The notes under the pieces are model-generated. The model saw only the letters and a list, made by a program, of their open reading frames with translations. It had not been told where the DNA came from and did not search any database. Source: Phragmites australis (taxonomy: Eukaryota > Streptophyta > Magnoliopsida > Poales > Poaceae). From it: a stretch of 64,000 bases of DNA. Made by a program: the position numbers and the translations under genes. Shown one piece after another: positions 11,827-24,641 of this stretch (its first letter is position 1; every line of letters begins with the position of its first letter). The stretch spans positions 1,991,501 to 2,055,500 of the forward strand of contig NC_084942.1 of NCBI RefSeq assembly GCF_958298935.1, read 5' to 3'.

Positions 11827-12337
11827 AACTACTACTGCTGGACTAAATAAAGAATTTTTTCCGGTATATATGTCCTCAGAATTCAGGGCTCCTAATGTAC
11901 AGCCACATCAGAATCAGGAAAAGGCTCCTACTACTTATCAATTTTTCTACAATCCTAGAAGTAGAGGCAATCTCTGTATTTCAAAGCTTGCTCTGATAAT
12001 GTTTCTCAAAGCCCTTAACTGATCTAGGGACAAATTTCATCTGAAACAACTAGGATCAAGTATCAACCAAAAGTTTGATAGAAAACAACCATATGGCTAT
12101 ATTTGTCAGGAAGACACCCCAACAGGGACAACTACATCTCCTCCTTCCCGCCATTCCCTCTCTGCCTTTCAAACTCAAAAGCATTCTTTTTGGAATGGCA
12201 AAATTAACCAAAACCATCTCCAAACCAAGCAAAAATTTCTATGTCTCGCCAGCCCTCCATCTCTCGTCGTCCAGGTCTGTTGATGTCTGTGGCTGCCTGC
12301 CCTCCGTCGGAGCAGGCAGCGCGCGTTCCCCGCAGCC
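11827..12337. other. CDPK upstream region and presumed 5' UTR
   Basis: No gene is seen. The stretch is AT-rich until about 12240 and then turns pyrimidine- and GC-rich toward the CDPK start, typical of a grass promoter and leader. The Copia element ends only about 520 bp before the start codon, so its 3' LTR could affect transcription. Confidence 0.5.
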
Positions 12338-14865
12338 ATGGGCCATTGCTGCTCCAAGGGCGCCGGGCAGGCTGCCGCTGCTGACACGAGCCCATCGGCG
12401 CCGCCGAAGGGGGAGGCGCCGAGCCGCGGCGCGTCGGCGAACAACAATGGCCAGCGACCGTCGTCTTCGGCACCCACCAAGCCGGCCTCGCCCGCCGCCA
12501 AGGTCACCAAGCCTGCGGCTCCCCTTGGCACGGTGCTTGGCCGGCCCATGGAGGACGTGCGCGCGGCGTACTCGGTGGGCAAGGAGCTCGGGCGCGGGCA
12601 GTTCGGCGTGACGCACCTGTGCACGCACAAGGCGACGGGTGAGAAGCTGGCGTGCAAGACGATCGCGAAGCGGAAGCTGGCGAGCAAGGAGGACGTGGAG
12701 GACGTGCGGCGGGAGGTGCAGATCATGCACCACCTCTCTGGCCAGCCCAACGTCGTCGACCTCAGGGGCGCCTACGAGGACAAGCACAACGTGCACCTCG
12801 TCATGGAGCTCTGCGCCGGCGGCGAGCTCTTCGACCGCATCATCGCCAAGGGGCAGTACACGGAGCGCGCCGCGGCGTCGCTGCTGCGCACCATCGTGGA
12901 GATCGTGCACACCTGCCACTCCATGGGGGTGATGCACCGGGACATCAAGCCGGAGAACTTCCTGCTGCTCAGCAAGGCCGAGGACGCGCCGCTCAAGGCC
13001 ACCGACTTCGGGCTCTCCGTCTTCTTCAAGGAAGGCGAGGTGTTCCGGGACATCGTCGGCAGCGCATACTACATCGCGCCCGAGGTGCTCAAGAGGAAGT
13101 ACGGGCCCGAGGCCGACATCTGGAGCGTCGGCGTCATGCTCTACATCTTCCTCGCCGGCGTGCCTCCCTTCTGGGCAGGTTCATATGTACATGCCGCAAC
13201 AAAGATTGCGCATTCCTGCGAATGGTTTCTGAACTCTACTGTTGACAGAGAATGAGAATGGCATCTTCACCGCCATCCTGCGTGGGCAGATCGACCTCGC
13301 GAGCGATCCATGGCCGAACATTTCATCGGGAGCCAAGGATCTTGTCAAGAAGATGCTGAACATCAACCCCAAGGAGCGGCTTACGGCGTTCCAGGTCCTG
13401 AGTAAGTACTAACAACCGCAGATATTCGGTGTGATTGGTTTGAGGAGTGGTGTGGTCATGGATATCTCACTCCTAATTTCCTTGTTTGCTCTGAGGAATG
13501 GGATAGGGTTGATCCACCACATCATTCATCATAAGCACATGTCTAACGTAAACATGAGTGAACATGATGAATGTAATCATCCTACCAAAATTCATAGCAG
13601 GATCTCATGATGTATCCTATCATCTAGGATCATTGGCTCCTCAAACCAAACACACCAGTTGTTCTCATCATATTGTTCATTAGTAGCACATATGAACATA
13701 TCATCAATGTGGCACTGACATAACAAATTGGCATGGATTTGAACCTGCAGATCACCCATGGATCAAGGAAGATGGAGATGCACCTGATACGCCACTTGAC
13801 AATGTTGTTCTCAACAGGCTCAAGCAGTTCAGGGCCATGAACCAGTTCAAGAAAGCAGCATTAAGGGTACATATTTGGAAAGTATTCCACACATCTAATT
13901 GCTGAACAACAGCTTATCAATTAAACTTTAATGCTGTCCTGGACCTAATGTAGATCATAGCTGGGTGCCTATCCGAAGAGGAGATCACCGGGCTGAAGGA
14001 GATGTTCAAGAACATCGACAAAGATAACAGCGGGACCATTACGCTTGAAGAGCTCAAGAATGGGTTGGCAAAGCAAGGAACCAAGCTGTCAGACACTGAA
14101 ATTCAGCAACTGATGGAAGCAGTGAGTTTTCAGAGTACAATTAGGAAAATGGTTCCATTCAAGATGATAACTTAAGCTGACAATATTCCTTTTAAAACTT
14201 TCTATATAATTTCAGGCTGATGCTGATGGCAATGGGTTGATTGACTACGACGAGTTTGTCACCGCAACAGTGCACATGAACAAACTAGATAGAGAGGAGC
14301 ACCTATACACAGCATTCCAGTATTTCGACAAGGATAACAGTGGGTAAGTTAAGCATCAAAATCAATACAGCTGTGATACTTGAGGTTTGGACTTGAAATA
14401 TTGTGGGAGAATGCAAATTTATTTCATTATCTCACAGGTACATTACAAAAGAAGAGCTTGAGCAAGCCTTGAAGGAGCAAGGGTTGTATGACGCCGAGGA
14501 AATCAAGGAGGTCATCTTAGATGCCGACTCTGACAATGTAAGGAACATATACTATGTAAATTTAGTTGACATAATACAGATGCAATGTGATACCGCATAG
14601 GAACCACAATATCATCAACGTTAAGGGGAATAGGTTATACAGAAATAGGATCCAGTAGACCAAAATGCTTAAATTGTCATGATTACTTGTTCCTTGTATT
14701 GATTGTATATGTTTTTTAACTTCTTAAATCAAGAGAAACTGAAAATAATTTTTGCACATGTAGGACGGGAGGATAGATTATTCAGAGTTCGTGGCAATGA
14801 TGAGGAAAGGAACAGCTGGTGCTGAACCAATGAACAACAAGAAGAGGCGAGACCTAGTCCTATAG
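12338..14865 (+). CDS. CPK: calcium-dependent protein kinase (CDPK)
   Basis: Seven exons: 12338-13178, 13249-13401, 13751-13866, 13954-14121, 14216-14343, 14438-14537, 14764-14865. All introns are GT-AG, and they sum to 535 residues plus stop. CDPKs phosphorylate targets in response to calcium. The N-terminus MGHCCSKG offers Gly2 for myristoylation and Cys4/Cys5 for palmitoylation, predicting membrane attachment. The kinase domain starts near residue 78: Gly loop LGRGQFG, Lys107, MHRDIKPEN (Asp202), DFG 223-225, and APE. An autoinhibitory junction follows near 340-375. Four EF hands follow, with loops near 392, 428, 464 and 499, all with full Asp/Asn/Glu ligand sets. Nothing looks broken. The start is the first ATG giving the acylation motif. 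The family is certain; orthology to rice CPK25/26 is only a guess from the nearby PIN gene. Confidence 0.97.
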
Positions 14866-16347
14866 TGAAGCAGCAAGTGTGTAATGTGTATAGCAGCTCA
14901 AACATGCAAGTTTGCACAAGTGTACACAGATACAATGGAGTTACTTCTGCAATTTAGTTCATGGATGAACATTGTGCTATTGATTGCGGGGGATGTGAAT
15001 GCATTACATACTTAAGAACTGAGGGGGGACATGGATGAGTATGTGGTGCGTGTTTTAACCCTCTTCTTCAATTATATAGCTAGAGATGGAACATTTTAAG
15101 GGGGCCTGAAAGTCCTGATCACTCTGGAAGGCCTGAACCGAACAGAATCCTTAATATACTACTGTTACAGCCAGAAGAATATGATGGCAGATTTGGAAAG
15201 TGTATATTTCAGAAGATTGTTCAAGGCATCTTTTTCCCTCATTTGTTTTGGCACAAACAGATGATACATTTGAGGGAGCATCATGCAACAAGACCTACTG
15301 ATACTGAAAGACTTCAATACTTCAATTAAACTTTCTTCATACAAACTGAAAGACATAGGGCAATCGAGCATGCGAAAATACCAGTTTATGACGGAAGAAA
15401 TTACAATGTCAGTTTATCAATCCAAAGTGAGGACATTAGTGTGGTCCAAACAGATCTCAAGTCGTCACAAGATACAATGGCTATTGAAATCCACGGATTG
15501 TACAAGGAACAGTTTGGTACTAGAGACAACCACTGATGAAAAGAATGGTTTATATGCAGACAAGGAAGGGATGTGTAGTTTAATTATTTCACGAGAATGT
15601 GTTTCTTGCATGTGACAGAATGAGTAAAAAAGAGAAACACGGGAATTGGGATGCATGTTCTTACCTAGGAGAACTCAATTAGTATCTAGAGAACACTTCA
15701 CTGATGAAAATAATGGTTTATATGCTGACAAGGAAGGGATATCTAATTTAATTATTTCACGAGAATGTGTTTCTTGCATGTGACAGAATTAATAAAAAAA
15801 GAGAAACACAGGAATTGGGATGCATGTTCTTACCTAGGAGAACTCAATTAGTAGTTTCTAGAGAACACTTCACTTGCAGAGCATCACGTTCCCTTTGGTG
15901 GCATTCTCTCTAATAAATTGGACATGAAGTTACATACTATTGAAAGAAAAAATTGCAACTTAATCGAGTGTATCAATATTAGATTTGTGTAACACAGGAT
16001 CATAACATGCATATGTCAAATCGAGAAAATAATACACAGACGACCAAAAGATGTGCATTCCCATCATTGCAAATTGATGGGGTGGAATGGAACAGTTATA
16101 GGGCCTTCCTGAAATCGTATTTGGAGGCAGGACAAGTTAAAAGACATAACAAGGTTATATCATGGAGCAATGTCACGAGCATTGTAGATTGCTTACTAGC
16201 AAGTGTTACCTGAAATAGTTCTCTGTAGTTTACAATTACAGATGTACGCTCATGCCTGAAACCCATAACATTTTTTAAGAGATTAATCAGGCGAACAAAG
16301 GACCAAACTGTGAAAGAAGGCGATCCTAATTATCGATTGATCAACTC
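14866..16347. other. intergenic, CDPK 3' UTR then repeats
   Basis: The CDPK 3' UTR presumably occupies the first few hundred bases. No gene is supported. The only structure seen is the tandem duplication at 15533-15873. Confidence 0.5.
15533..15873. repeat. tandem duplication, about 168-bp unit, two copies
   Basis: Unit 1 (15533-15700) and unit 2 (15701-about 15873) both run from CTGATGAAAA through TTATTTCACGAGAATGTG and TTCTTACCTAGGAGAACTC to GAGAACACTTCA. They differ by scattered substitutions and small indels, so the duplication is not recent. Confidence 0.85.
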
Positions 16348-19300
16348 TCATGTGGACTCTTCTAACTCTTCTCCAAATCGATCCAGCCTTGACACCTCTG
16401 CATCGTAATCACGGATCAGAGTATGGTTGATGGAACCATCATCTTCGCTCGCATGGATTTGCCGCCCACCAAACCTGCAAAGTAAGATGAATCTCGTTTG
16501 TTATTAGTACATATCAATCCAGGAGAACGAATGTTACTTGCTAAACATTCTTTTATATTTAATCTTCTATGCGTAGACAGACAAACATGCACACTTCCAA
16601 GAGTTGTATTTTTATTCAGATGACAAAATTTTCCACAACGTTTCAGAGCAAAATCAATGGGGTGTTTGACCAACTCAAGGTTTTGTGAAGGGGAACAACA
16701 GGGCATGCATGCCAAGAATTTCATTTCAGCGTTACCCTAACATCACCACATCATCAGAAACAAAGGGGGAAAGAATTATGTGTGTTGACCTACCATCTTC
16801 CATTCATCTTCTCGATGCATTTGGCACCATCTTTCCGATCTTTGAATTTCACCAATACGACACCTTGTGGATGATTTTCACAAATCTGCATGCAGAATGC
16901 CAGAAATATGTCAATTCAACAATGACGGTTTGGTGGAAAATAGAGAAGGATACAATAGGAACAATTTGGTGAGTGTGCATGTTTGTGTAAAATATGGTTG
17001 ATCCACGCCAATCTGGCTTGATTCTGGAGAATTTGTGTAAAATATCTCATCATTATATTAAAATGATGAAAAGTTTGTTTTTCAAAAGCAATTGTTAGAA
17101 TCTGTTTTCCAGACAAGTTCAATTTTCGGGTGGTGGGAAAGCTCCATATCTGGGGTTAGGTGTCAAGAGTTTTATGTAAACCCTATGATTACAGAGAAGG
17201 TGCAATCAATCATTACCTTCACATTATCCACTGGACCAAACTTGTTGCATTCCTCTCTAACATCTGCCTCAAGCTCAGAAAGAAGTTCTTCATCAGCCTG
17301 CAAGGTCAGGATATTCTTGGTTAGTCCAATAAAAGTGAAAAGAAAGTTGCTATGAAGCATGAACCTCAGGAGAGCAATCTGAAATGATCTAGTGTGCAAT
17401 CAAGTACAAGTAAACCCAGTCTTGGATCAAAAGAGCACATATTTAGGGAGGCATAAAGCATACTTCAGCTACTTACTCTCAACTCAGCAGGAGCGAACAT
17501 GTGCCGTAAAATTACTGTAGTAGGAATCATCACCTTCTTATCATCATGTCCGCCTAATTAGAAGAAATTATTAAGAAAACAAATTAAGTTAGATCAAACT
17601 TTGTCTGAAGACTAGGGTTTATTCTCCTTTGCTCCCTCCAGTTAAGAAGAGTGTTGTCCTACAATGCGTGCGTCCTACAATGAATTCTGTCAAATCATTT
17701 TAACTTGGACTACGATATCTCTAGAGTATTTAATTTAGCTATGTAAAAATAATACGGGTAGATTTTTTACAACCTAAGTCTATCCATGAGTTAATACTGC
17801 AACAAACAAATCACATATTTGAATAAATTATAATTAAAATAACTACCAAAAAACAAGATTGAAATTACCCCATCCAAGCATTTTGTCTTCAACCTTCTTG
17901 GTCTTCCTTTTCTTTTGCTTATCTGTTTTCTTTGCAACGAAAGCATCACCTGAAACACATGTGACAGCATCAGTAACAAATTTTGTAGCCGATGGCACAT
18001 AGAGTATTTGGTTTTGATAGAAACATGAAATGATACCTTTCTGCTCAAATTTGGCCAGACTTACAGACATCAGAGTCGTACCACCAGGACGGAATGATGA
18101 CCCATCTAACAATTGAACTGCTAAAGCTACAGAAGGTTCCTGGATCATCGAGAAGAAAAGGCACATGAAAAGAAATGCATAGTGAATTAGTGAGTCCAAA
18201 TAATCTGAGCAGTTTAACAAGGAGGTACCTTGAGATATGTCACCAAGGCATCACCCTTTTTCCTGCCGGTTTCCTTGTCAGTATAGATCTTCACCCGAGG
18301 CTTTTTAGTCTCTGGGTCCTGTATTATCAATTATCAACAATTACAGGTGCCCAATCCTTGAAAGTTCAGGAAAGAAATACAAATACCACATCACAGCTGT
18401 ATACTTCCAAAACATATTATGAATAAGAGAAACAACAATAGCTATTCGAAATAAAGTAAATGCAAATAAAATTTTCAATAATTTTTCAGTTTAATTAAGG
18501 CACCAATAGCATTTCACAAATTAATATTACATCCATCTAAGATAACATATGGGCAGATGTGCCAATATCTACAATCATAATGCACGTTGCAAATTTGGAC
18601 AGCTGAAAGTTGCTAATTGCTCGATTTGACAGTAAAATATATAATCAGTGAGTTGAACAGTTTGCAAAAATGAACAACCCTGCCATGAAGAATTGATGAC
18701 AACAAGATTCTGATAAGTCAAACTACAAAGTTTCTTTGCCAGTATGCCAATTAGTTACATTCTCAGATGGCAACTATATATTAGTCTAAGTACTAACAAG
18801 ACTAATTCTTTTCACAGGTGAGAAAAATAAAAACATCATCAAGAGTGAATAACACAGGCCACAAAGATTGTCTCTCCAACACTGCAGATTAAAAGCATAC
18901 CTCCTTTACTATTCCACACTTGGAAAATACCTCCACAATCTGCAAAAGAAATCCAGCATCAGAAGTTCAGAACCAAGCATTTTTAGAATAACCAACTAAT
19001 TAAGAAATTGTTAAATGACCATTCAACAAAATGATCTCCCTAAGAGATAAATGAAATGTGGCTACAGAATAGTTGATACGAGTAATTTACCTCCTCCACA
19101 GTGACATCATCAGGTAAACCAGTTACATAGACATGTGTGTTGACTTTGAGATCAAACCAACTGTCTGGAGGTTTGTTAGCTTCCTACCAAAGAAGTCCAA
19201 CAGGTTAGTAGAAGACTAGAAGTAACCTGTGCAAACTTATCAAGAACTCCCAGAATGACTTGGAAGCTATACCTTTTTTTCATCTGGATTCTCGGAAAAT

Positions 19301-21253
19301 TTCCGCTTCTTTTCTCCTCTCTTTTCTGCTTTATCTGATTCTTTGCTTTTGTTTTTGGCCAGAGTGTTGATTTCTTCTAATGCGGACGGACCTAGGATAT
19401 CTGGTGCCTGAAATACTTCTTCCTCAAGTGCAAAAGTCATCTCTTCAACAACATAACCTTCCTTTTTACCTGATACATCATTCTATGAAGGCATACGAGA
19501 ATTTAGAATAATTGAAAAAAAAATAACAAGTGGGTATATTAAACAACATGAAGAAGGGCGAGTTTTGTACTCAAAGGAATAAGTCAAAGGAATAACAATG
19601 AACATGATATATAATGAAATACTTCCAATGTATATATAATTATTGCCAACAGAAAGCAATAGGAGAAACTAAGGGATAATAAGTGGACTAACAAGTAAGC
19701 TATGATTTATACCGGTATTTGCTGGAACAAAACATAGTTGCTTTTTCCTTGAAATAAAACTTATAGTCAACATGAAAACTAATTAACACACAGCTGTCTT
19801 GAGCAAACTAGGCACAGCAAGAAGGATTATAGTGAGGGGCAACAAACTGATGAGAAGGTAAGCTCTAAAGTAAAGAAACGTTGATTCAGATGAATACATT
19901 AGTTTCTCACATTCTCTAAGGTCGCTAATATGAAATGTAAGATTTTTTGTAGGAAATTGGCTGCAGCCCTGAAGGTTATCAGGCTGGTTGTTTCAGAAAC
20001 ATAGCTTGAAATCTTGCACCAGCACAGGTAGCTAAAGCAAAATATAAACAATGATTAATAAAACAGTAAAGACCAACATAGGGCTCAGATCAATTAAACC
20101 TCTCTCGAATCTTATTTGAGTGAGAAGACTAAAGGTGCTCCAAGCATTAATTCCCAAACTAGTGCAATCCTTCAAAAAACAAATAGCCTCACAAGAACTT
20201 CTGAGTCTATTAAGAAATTATTGGTGCTTTCCATTCGGTCCTTTGTTACTATGTAACAGTAATTACATATAAATTGACCAAAAGATATATACCAACACGA
20301 GTTTTCATCTAATGATGATTATTCATAAAGAAAGTACAGAACATCTCAAGCTCTACAACTAAGGAGAGTGTCTTGCACCTCAATGGTGACAAGTAAAGAA
20401 TGTACTAGCTGATACAAGTAGGCAGCATATCTAAACCTATCAATGCAAAGACATCATAGCATTACTTACTTGAGGAACCCATGCCCTCAAAGTACGGTCC
20501 CATTTGTAAATGGTGCCATCGTCATCTGTAAATTCTTCCTCGCCATCTGGTGGGGTTGCGGGCCGCTCATCAAGTTCTTGATATACATCACCATCTTCAG
20601 CACTGCCTTTCAAGGCCTCCACCTCTGCCTCGGCTTCTATAACCTCCTTCTGAAATTTCTCAAAATCGTCCTCAACATCTGGAGCAGCTGAATACAAATT
20701 AAAAGAATGAGAGAAGAGAACCTTACAGAATTTACTCCAACGGCACATCACAAGGCAAAAGCATTAACCTTGTTCAGGTTGATCCTTTGTTGTGACTCCA
20801 GCGTGTAACTCAGGGATCGAAGTGAGTGGCACCCATTCTGTCCTCCCTTCTGCCCAGAGCATTGTGCCCTCGTTGAGGTACCCGTTTGCAAAATGTTCTG
20901 CGACGGGAGAAATTTTGTTTTCTTTTCAATATTTTTTGGGAAATAGGAGGCAAAACTCGAGGTCAAAAAAAAATTATCCACACCTTAATCTTCAGAACGA
21001 GAACTAAATAAGAAATAAGATATATTCAGAAACGCAGGCGGTCACACAACAAGTAAACAACTACGCCTCATGGACTAAACCCTAAATCCGACCTCACGGC
21101 GAAAACTCAAAACCTAAAATGCGCTAACTTGCTAGGAGGAAGCCGGAAAGGGTCACCTCGCAGCTCGGAGAGAGCGTATGGGCCAACGTTCTCCTGGTTC
21201 GGGCCGAGCACGTACCAGCCCACCTCGCCGGCGGCCGCGCCGCTGGTCGCCAT
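16348..21253 (-). CDS. ELF9: Tat-SF1/CUS2-like RNA-binding protein, ELF9 homologue
   Basis: Thirteen coding exons on the minus strand: 21253-21157, 20897-20769, 20687-20470, 19482-19273, 19183-19091, 18939-18901, 18318-18229, 18139-18037, 17949-17869, 17553-17477, 17297-17217, 16885-16794, 16474-16348. All junctions are GT-AG, and they total 478 residues plus stop. The N-terminus has a GYF-like domain ([20 protein letters not shown]). An acidic stretch with [20 protein letters not shown] follows. RRM1 starts near residue 235 ([14 protein letters not shown]), a basic linker ends in LGWGGHDDKK, and RRM2 is near 355-445 ([10 protein letters not shown]...[12 protein letters not shown]...GVVLVKF). 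Human Tat-SF1 and yeast Cus2 act with U2 snRNP. Arabidopsis ELF9, the homologue, affects SOC1 transcripts and flowering time. The ELF9 label rests on architecture recalled from memory; the family is secure. Introns 3 (987 bp) and 5-6 are long and AT-rich, without a recognised insertion. Confidence 0.93.
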
Positions 21254-23221
21254 GGACCACCAAGCCAGAAGAGGAGGGGGGGGAGGAGGAAGCGGGTGCG
21301 TTTTGGGAGGAGGCAGGGGCTGCTAACTAACGGAAAAGAGTGCCGGCGGCGGGGGAGGGAGGCGGCTGGCCGGAGGAGAGGGGAGGAGGGGTTGTCGAGC
21401 ACGAGCAGTAGAGACGTGCCTGTCTGGACGGCTGAGATAGCCCCCACACCGCAATCCAACGGTATTTGGCTGGCAGGGGTTCATTCGCTTAGGCCATCTC
21501 CAAAGAGAATTGCCTTTTCCATTCCGCAATACAACAGCTTCGGTATTAGGAGGCACAGTATTGCTAGAGAAAAGCGGCACGGGAGAAAAAGATCCCGCAA
21601 CCTGTAGCGGGTAGATGACCGTAGGTCTGAAAGAAGTACGAGAGTAATATAAGGTACGAAATATAGTAGCTGTTAAAGATAAAAAAAAATAGAGGATACA
21701 GTAATAATATTAGATGATACTGTAATAATATTATAGAAGATAAATTTTTAAATATCTATTGAAGATAATTTTACCATCCTTTTTCTTATACCCTCTTATA
21801 TCTTAACCCTCCATCTTCCATGTAATCCTAACCTACTCCCTATCCCACCCCCACCTCGATCCTTGTCGATGCCGTCGCCTCCGCCGCCGCCCGCCCGCGG
21901 GGGTCTGTGTTCATACTGCAGAGAACCTTAAACAACCCACCCATGACTCGACCCCTTCAGATCCATGATTTGTGACCTGACAAAACAATACTGGTCTTCA
22001 TCTGTTCTCAGGGAATATTCATTGTCATCTTTAGAAGAAACAGACTGCGACGCTTTCATGGATTCAATTCAACAAGGCGATGTGCTGGTGGAATGGCGTG
22101 GGGCTCTTTGTTCATACTTCATTTTAGCCTCCTGTGTGTCGTGTGATGCATTGCCTGTGCATCCCCTCTCCATTGTATGACATAACTGTTTCTTCTGAAA
22201 TGAACAATTTAACTGCTCTTGGATCTCTTACCTTATGCATGTACTGTTTCTTATGACATAACTGTTTCTTCTGAAATTTTCCGAGAATAATTTTTTTTTT
22301 TAAAAAAAATCTCAAAACTTTTTGGGCCAAACTTTTCTTAAAACTTTTAAAGCAATTTTTTCTCGTGCAAACTTTTGCCACGCACAAGGTGAGACGACGA
22401 TACGAACATCTTCTTGTCGCTTTCTGTTGAAAGTTGTGCGCGCGGACGCCTGCTAGCGCGCGTGCGTGGATTAGCAGGGGCAATTTAAACGCATCTGTGT
22501 AGAGATGAGGATGGAGCACCAATAAATATCCATAGATCCCTTCTAATTTAATTTAATAAACTAACGAGCAGTTTTACGATACTCCTCTTACATCCTAAGA
22601 GGTACTCAACCGTCCATGGATCAAGGGCAGGTTTGGCCATACGAGAATGTGCTAGTATGGCAAGTTACCAGCTACTTAAAGAAGAGAATGTTTAAAAGGA
22701 ATGTAATTATTTCTTTCTAATTAATATCAATATTTTGAGTAATGACGTAAATCATCCATGCTGAATGATGAATATCTTCTCTTGATTGTGGATGTAGATG
22801 TGCATGATTTTGTATGGATTTGGAATTTTAAAAATTCTGCAAATAGTACTTAGGAACACAATAAACATGATCGGCATATTTTCACAAATAAATTCGTAAT
22901 ATATTTCTTTTTAGGGAAACGAAAAGTCATTATCTTAATTGCCTAAGTGCTGATGAGCACATGCTAGCTTCTAGTTTGCACCGTGCCGTTTCACACATGT
23001 TGAAGATGAAAAAAGAAATCTAAAGTAATAATAGTGCCCACCTTTGCGCTGGATGAGAAATCAGTGGGACCAAATTTAGTACATACCAACACTAATCACC
23101 ATAACAGAAGTTTTCCTTATTTATCTTTGTGCTTTAACGATAACAATATTGTCTTCCTTAATTATGCGAAGAGAAAAATCTATACTAGTCCTATCTAGTC
23201 ATCGGTGGATTCTTACCTAAG
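21254..23221. other. intergenic, ELF9 promoter side and repeat scraps
   Basis: GC-rich sequence to about 21480 is probably the ELF9 leader and promoter. At 21491 'ggccatctccaaagagaat' looks like the end of a DNA transposon, but I could not find its partner. The 25-base text 'atgacataactgtttcttctgaaat' occurs twice, near 22178 and 22253. No gene is supported. Confidence 0.4.
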
Positions 23222-23223
23222 TA

Positions 23224-23497
23224 CTCCCTCCGTTTCGTAATGTTTATCTATAATTTTGGGAGTATCTGTTTTAAATTGTTTGCTCATTGCGGTAAACAAG
23301 GATACTTTATGCTCTATTTTTCTACTATGTCCTTGAATGCATACATGCATTTACTCTAATACTGATAAATTACTTGTTCTCATCCTTGCATTGATTAGGG
23401 ATAACATGGTCATCTCTATATATTTTTTATTCGATTTTAGTATTTCTTGGTTTGTATGTAATGATAGGCGTGGACAAATATTGCGAAACAGAGAAAG
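23224..23497. mobile_element. Stowaway-like MITE
   Basis: The 274-bp element starts CTCCCTCCGTTTCGTAAT and ends ATTGCGAAACAGAGAAAG, imperfect inverted repeats. It is flanked by TA on both sides (23222-23223 and 23498-23499), the Tc1/mariner target. No coding capacity. Confidence 0.85.
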
Positions 23498-23954
23498 TAA
23501 TAAGAGGTAATAGTAAATACTAGTCATTGGATAAATATTGATCTGAGAGTACTGTAAAATTTGACTTAACTAACTAGATAATTTTTCCCCTATAAATTGC
23601 TCTACGTCCATCCCTACCACTGTGCACAGCAAATGGCTAAATGGCGAGACCTGGAGCAGGACTTCGATAATGCGATTGGCATGCCTCCGGCTACTGCAGT
23701 GGATTGAGATCCTCTATCTTTACAAAGTACAGTCATCGTGCTACAGTATCGTGCTACAGTATCCGTGACTTTAGCCTTTTTGCTTTGATGGAGAACGGAC
23801 TATCAAGATTTATCGCTACATTGATAGCACAGCATCCGTGCTACAGTAAATTTATTACAGTACCATTGCTATAGTGATTTGCTGTAGATTACTATGGCGC
23901 CACTCACGCTATGACTTTGGTCTGCCGAGATCCTAGTCCGCCACAGCGGCCCCG
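23498..23954. other. AT-rich stretch with repeated GCTACAGTA motifs
   Basis: GCTACAGTA or close variants recur four to six times between 23735 and 23890 at irregular spacing. No gene is seen. Confidence 0.45.
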
Positions 23955-24152
23955 CAGCTGGTGCGGGTGGTGGAGCGCGCCCAGGTTGATCGCGCCGCTG
24001 CAGGACACGCGGATGACCTCGCCGCTGCGGGACACGGAGGAGGAGAACCTGCTCGACCACCTCGAGCTTGCCTAGATTTCATCGATGAGGGCAGGAAGGT
24101 GGGGCATGTCCTCGTCCATTGCTTCGCTGGGGTCTATTCTTCTGGTATCTGA
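23955..24152 (+). pseudogene. dual-specificity phosphatase fragment, frameshifted
   Basis: One frame gives VRVVERA, the next gives SPLRDTEEENLLDHLEL, and then the first frame resumes with CLDFIDEGRKVGHVLVHCFA. Together these follow the order of plant dual-specificity protein phosphatases (DSP12-like), with two frame changes that cancel. The P-loop HCxxGxxR is degraded: it reads HCFAGVYSSG and lacks the catalytic Arg. The rest of the catalytic domain is absent. The order and motifs are seen; the subfamily is from memory. Probably a captured or decayed gene piece. Confidence 0.7.
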
Positions 24153-24367
24153 AGCATCATCGATTTCATTTTCGTTTCTTGGGTGAAGTCGGGGTCTTTT
24201 TACCCGCTTGGGGTAATAATGTTTAAAATGGAATTAGGTTGGATCTAGGAGTAAGAGTTCAACTGTTATTGCCTAGTAGCATAACATTATGAATTTGAGT
24301 TAAAAAAAAAATATGATTTTTGACTTAATCAATGGGATGCGCAAGGGAACTGAAGGTTTAGCAGGAC

Positions 24368-24641
24368 ATGTTTGGTTCACAGCTTAAGAATATCTAAGTT
24401 GCTAAATATTTTCTGCCTAAACTGTCACATTTATAGCAAAAAAAATCATGGACACACTGTAGACTGCCTAACAAAATTTTATCATACTTTAATGAGTCAC
24501 TTACATGTGGGGTCATAGCAATCGGAAAATAATCTTGTCACAACTATAGCTGCAAAACAAATAACTGACTAAACTAATCAAATCTATCTGATATTAGACG
24601 TGACAAAATGTGACAATATATGACTATAAACTAAACAGACC
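24368..24641. mobile_element. possible MITE with short inverted ends
   Basis: The left end TGTTTGGTTCACAG and the right end AACTAAACAGACC are roughly complementary, and the interior is AT-rich and non-coding. The ends match the 'GTCTGTTTGGTT' type common in grass genomes. A target duplication was not found. Confidence 0.4.

Noticed and set aside
12175..13255. Long open frames on the minus strand and in other plus frames across CDPK exon 1
   Set aside because: Shadows of the GC-rich exon; only the CDPK frame has family motifs and splice continuity.
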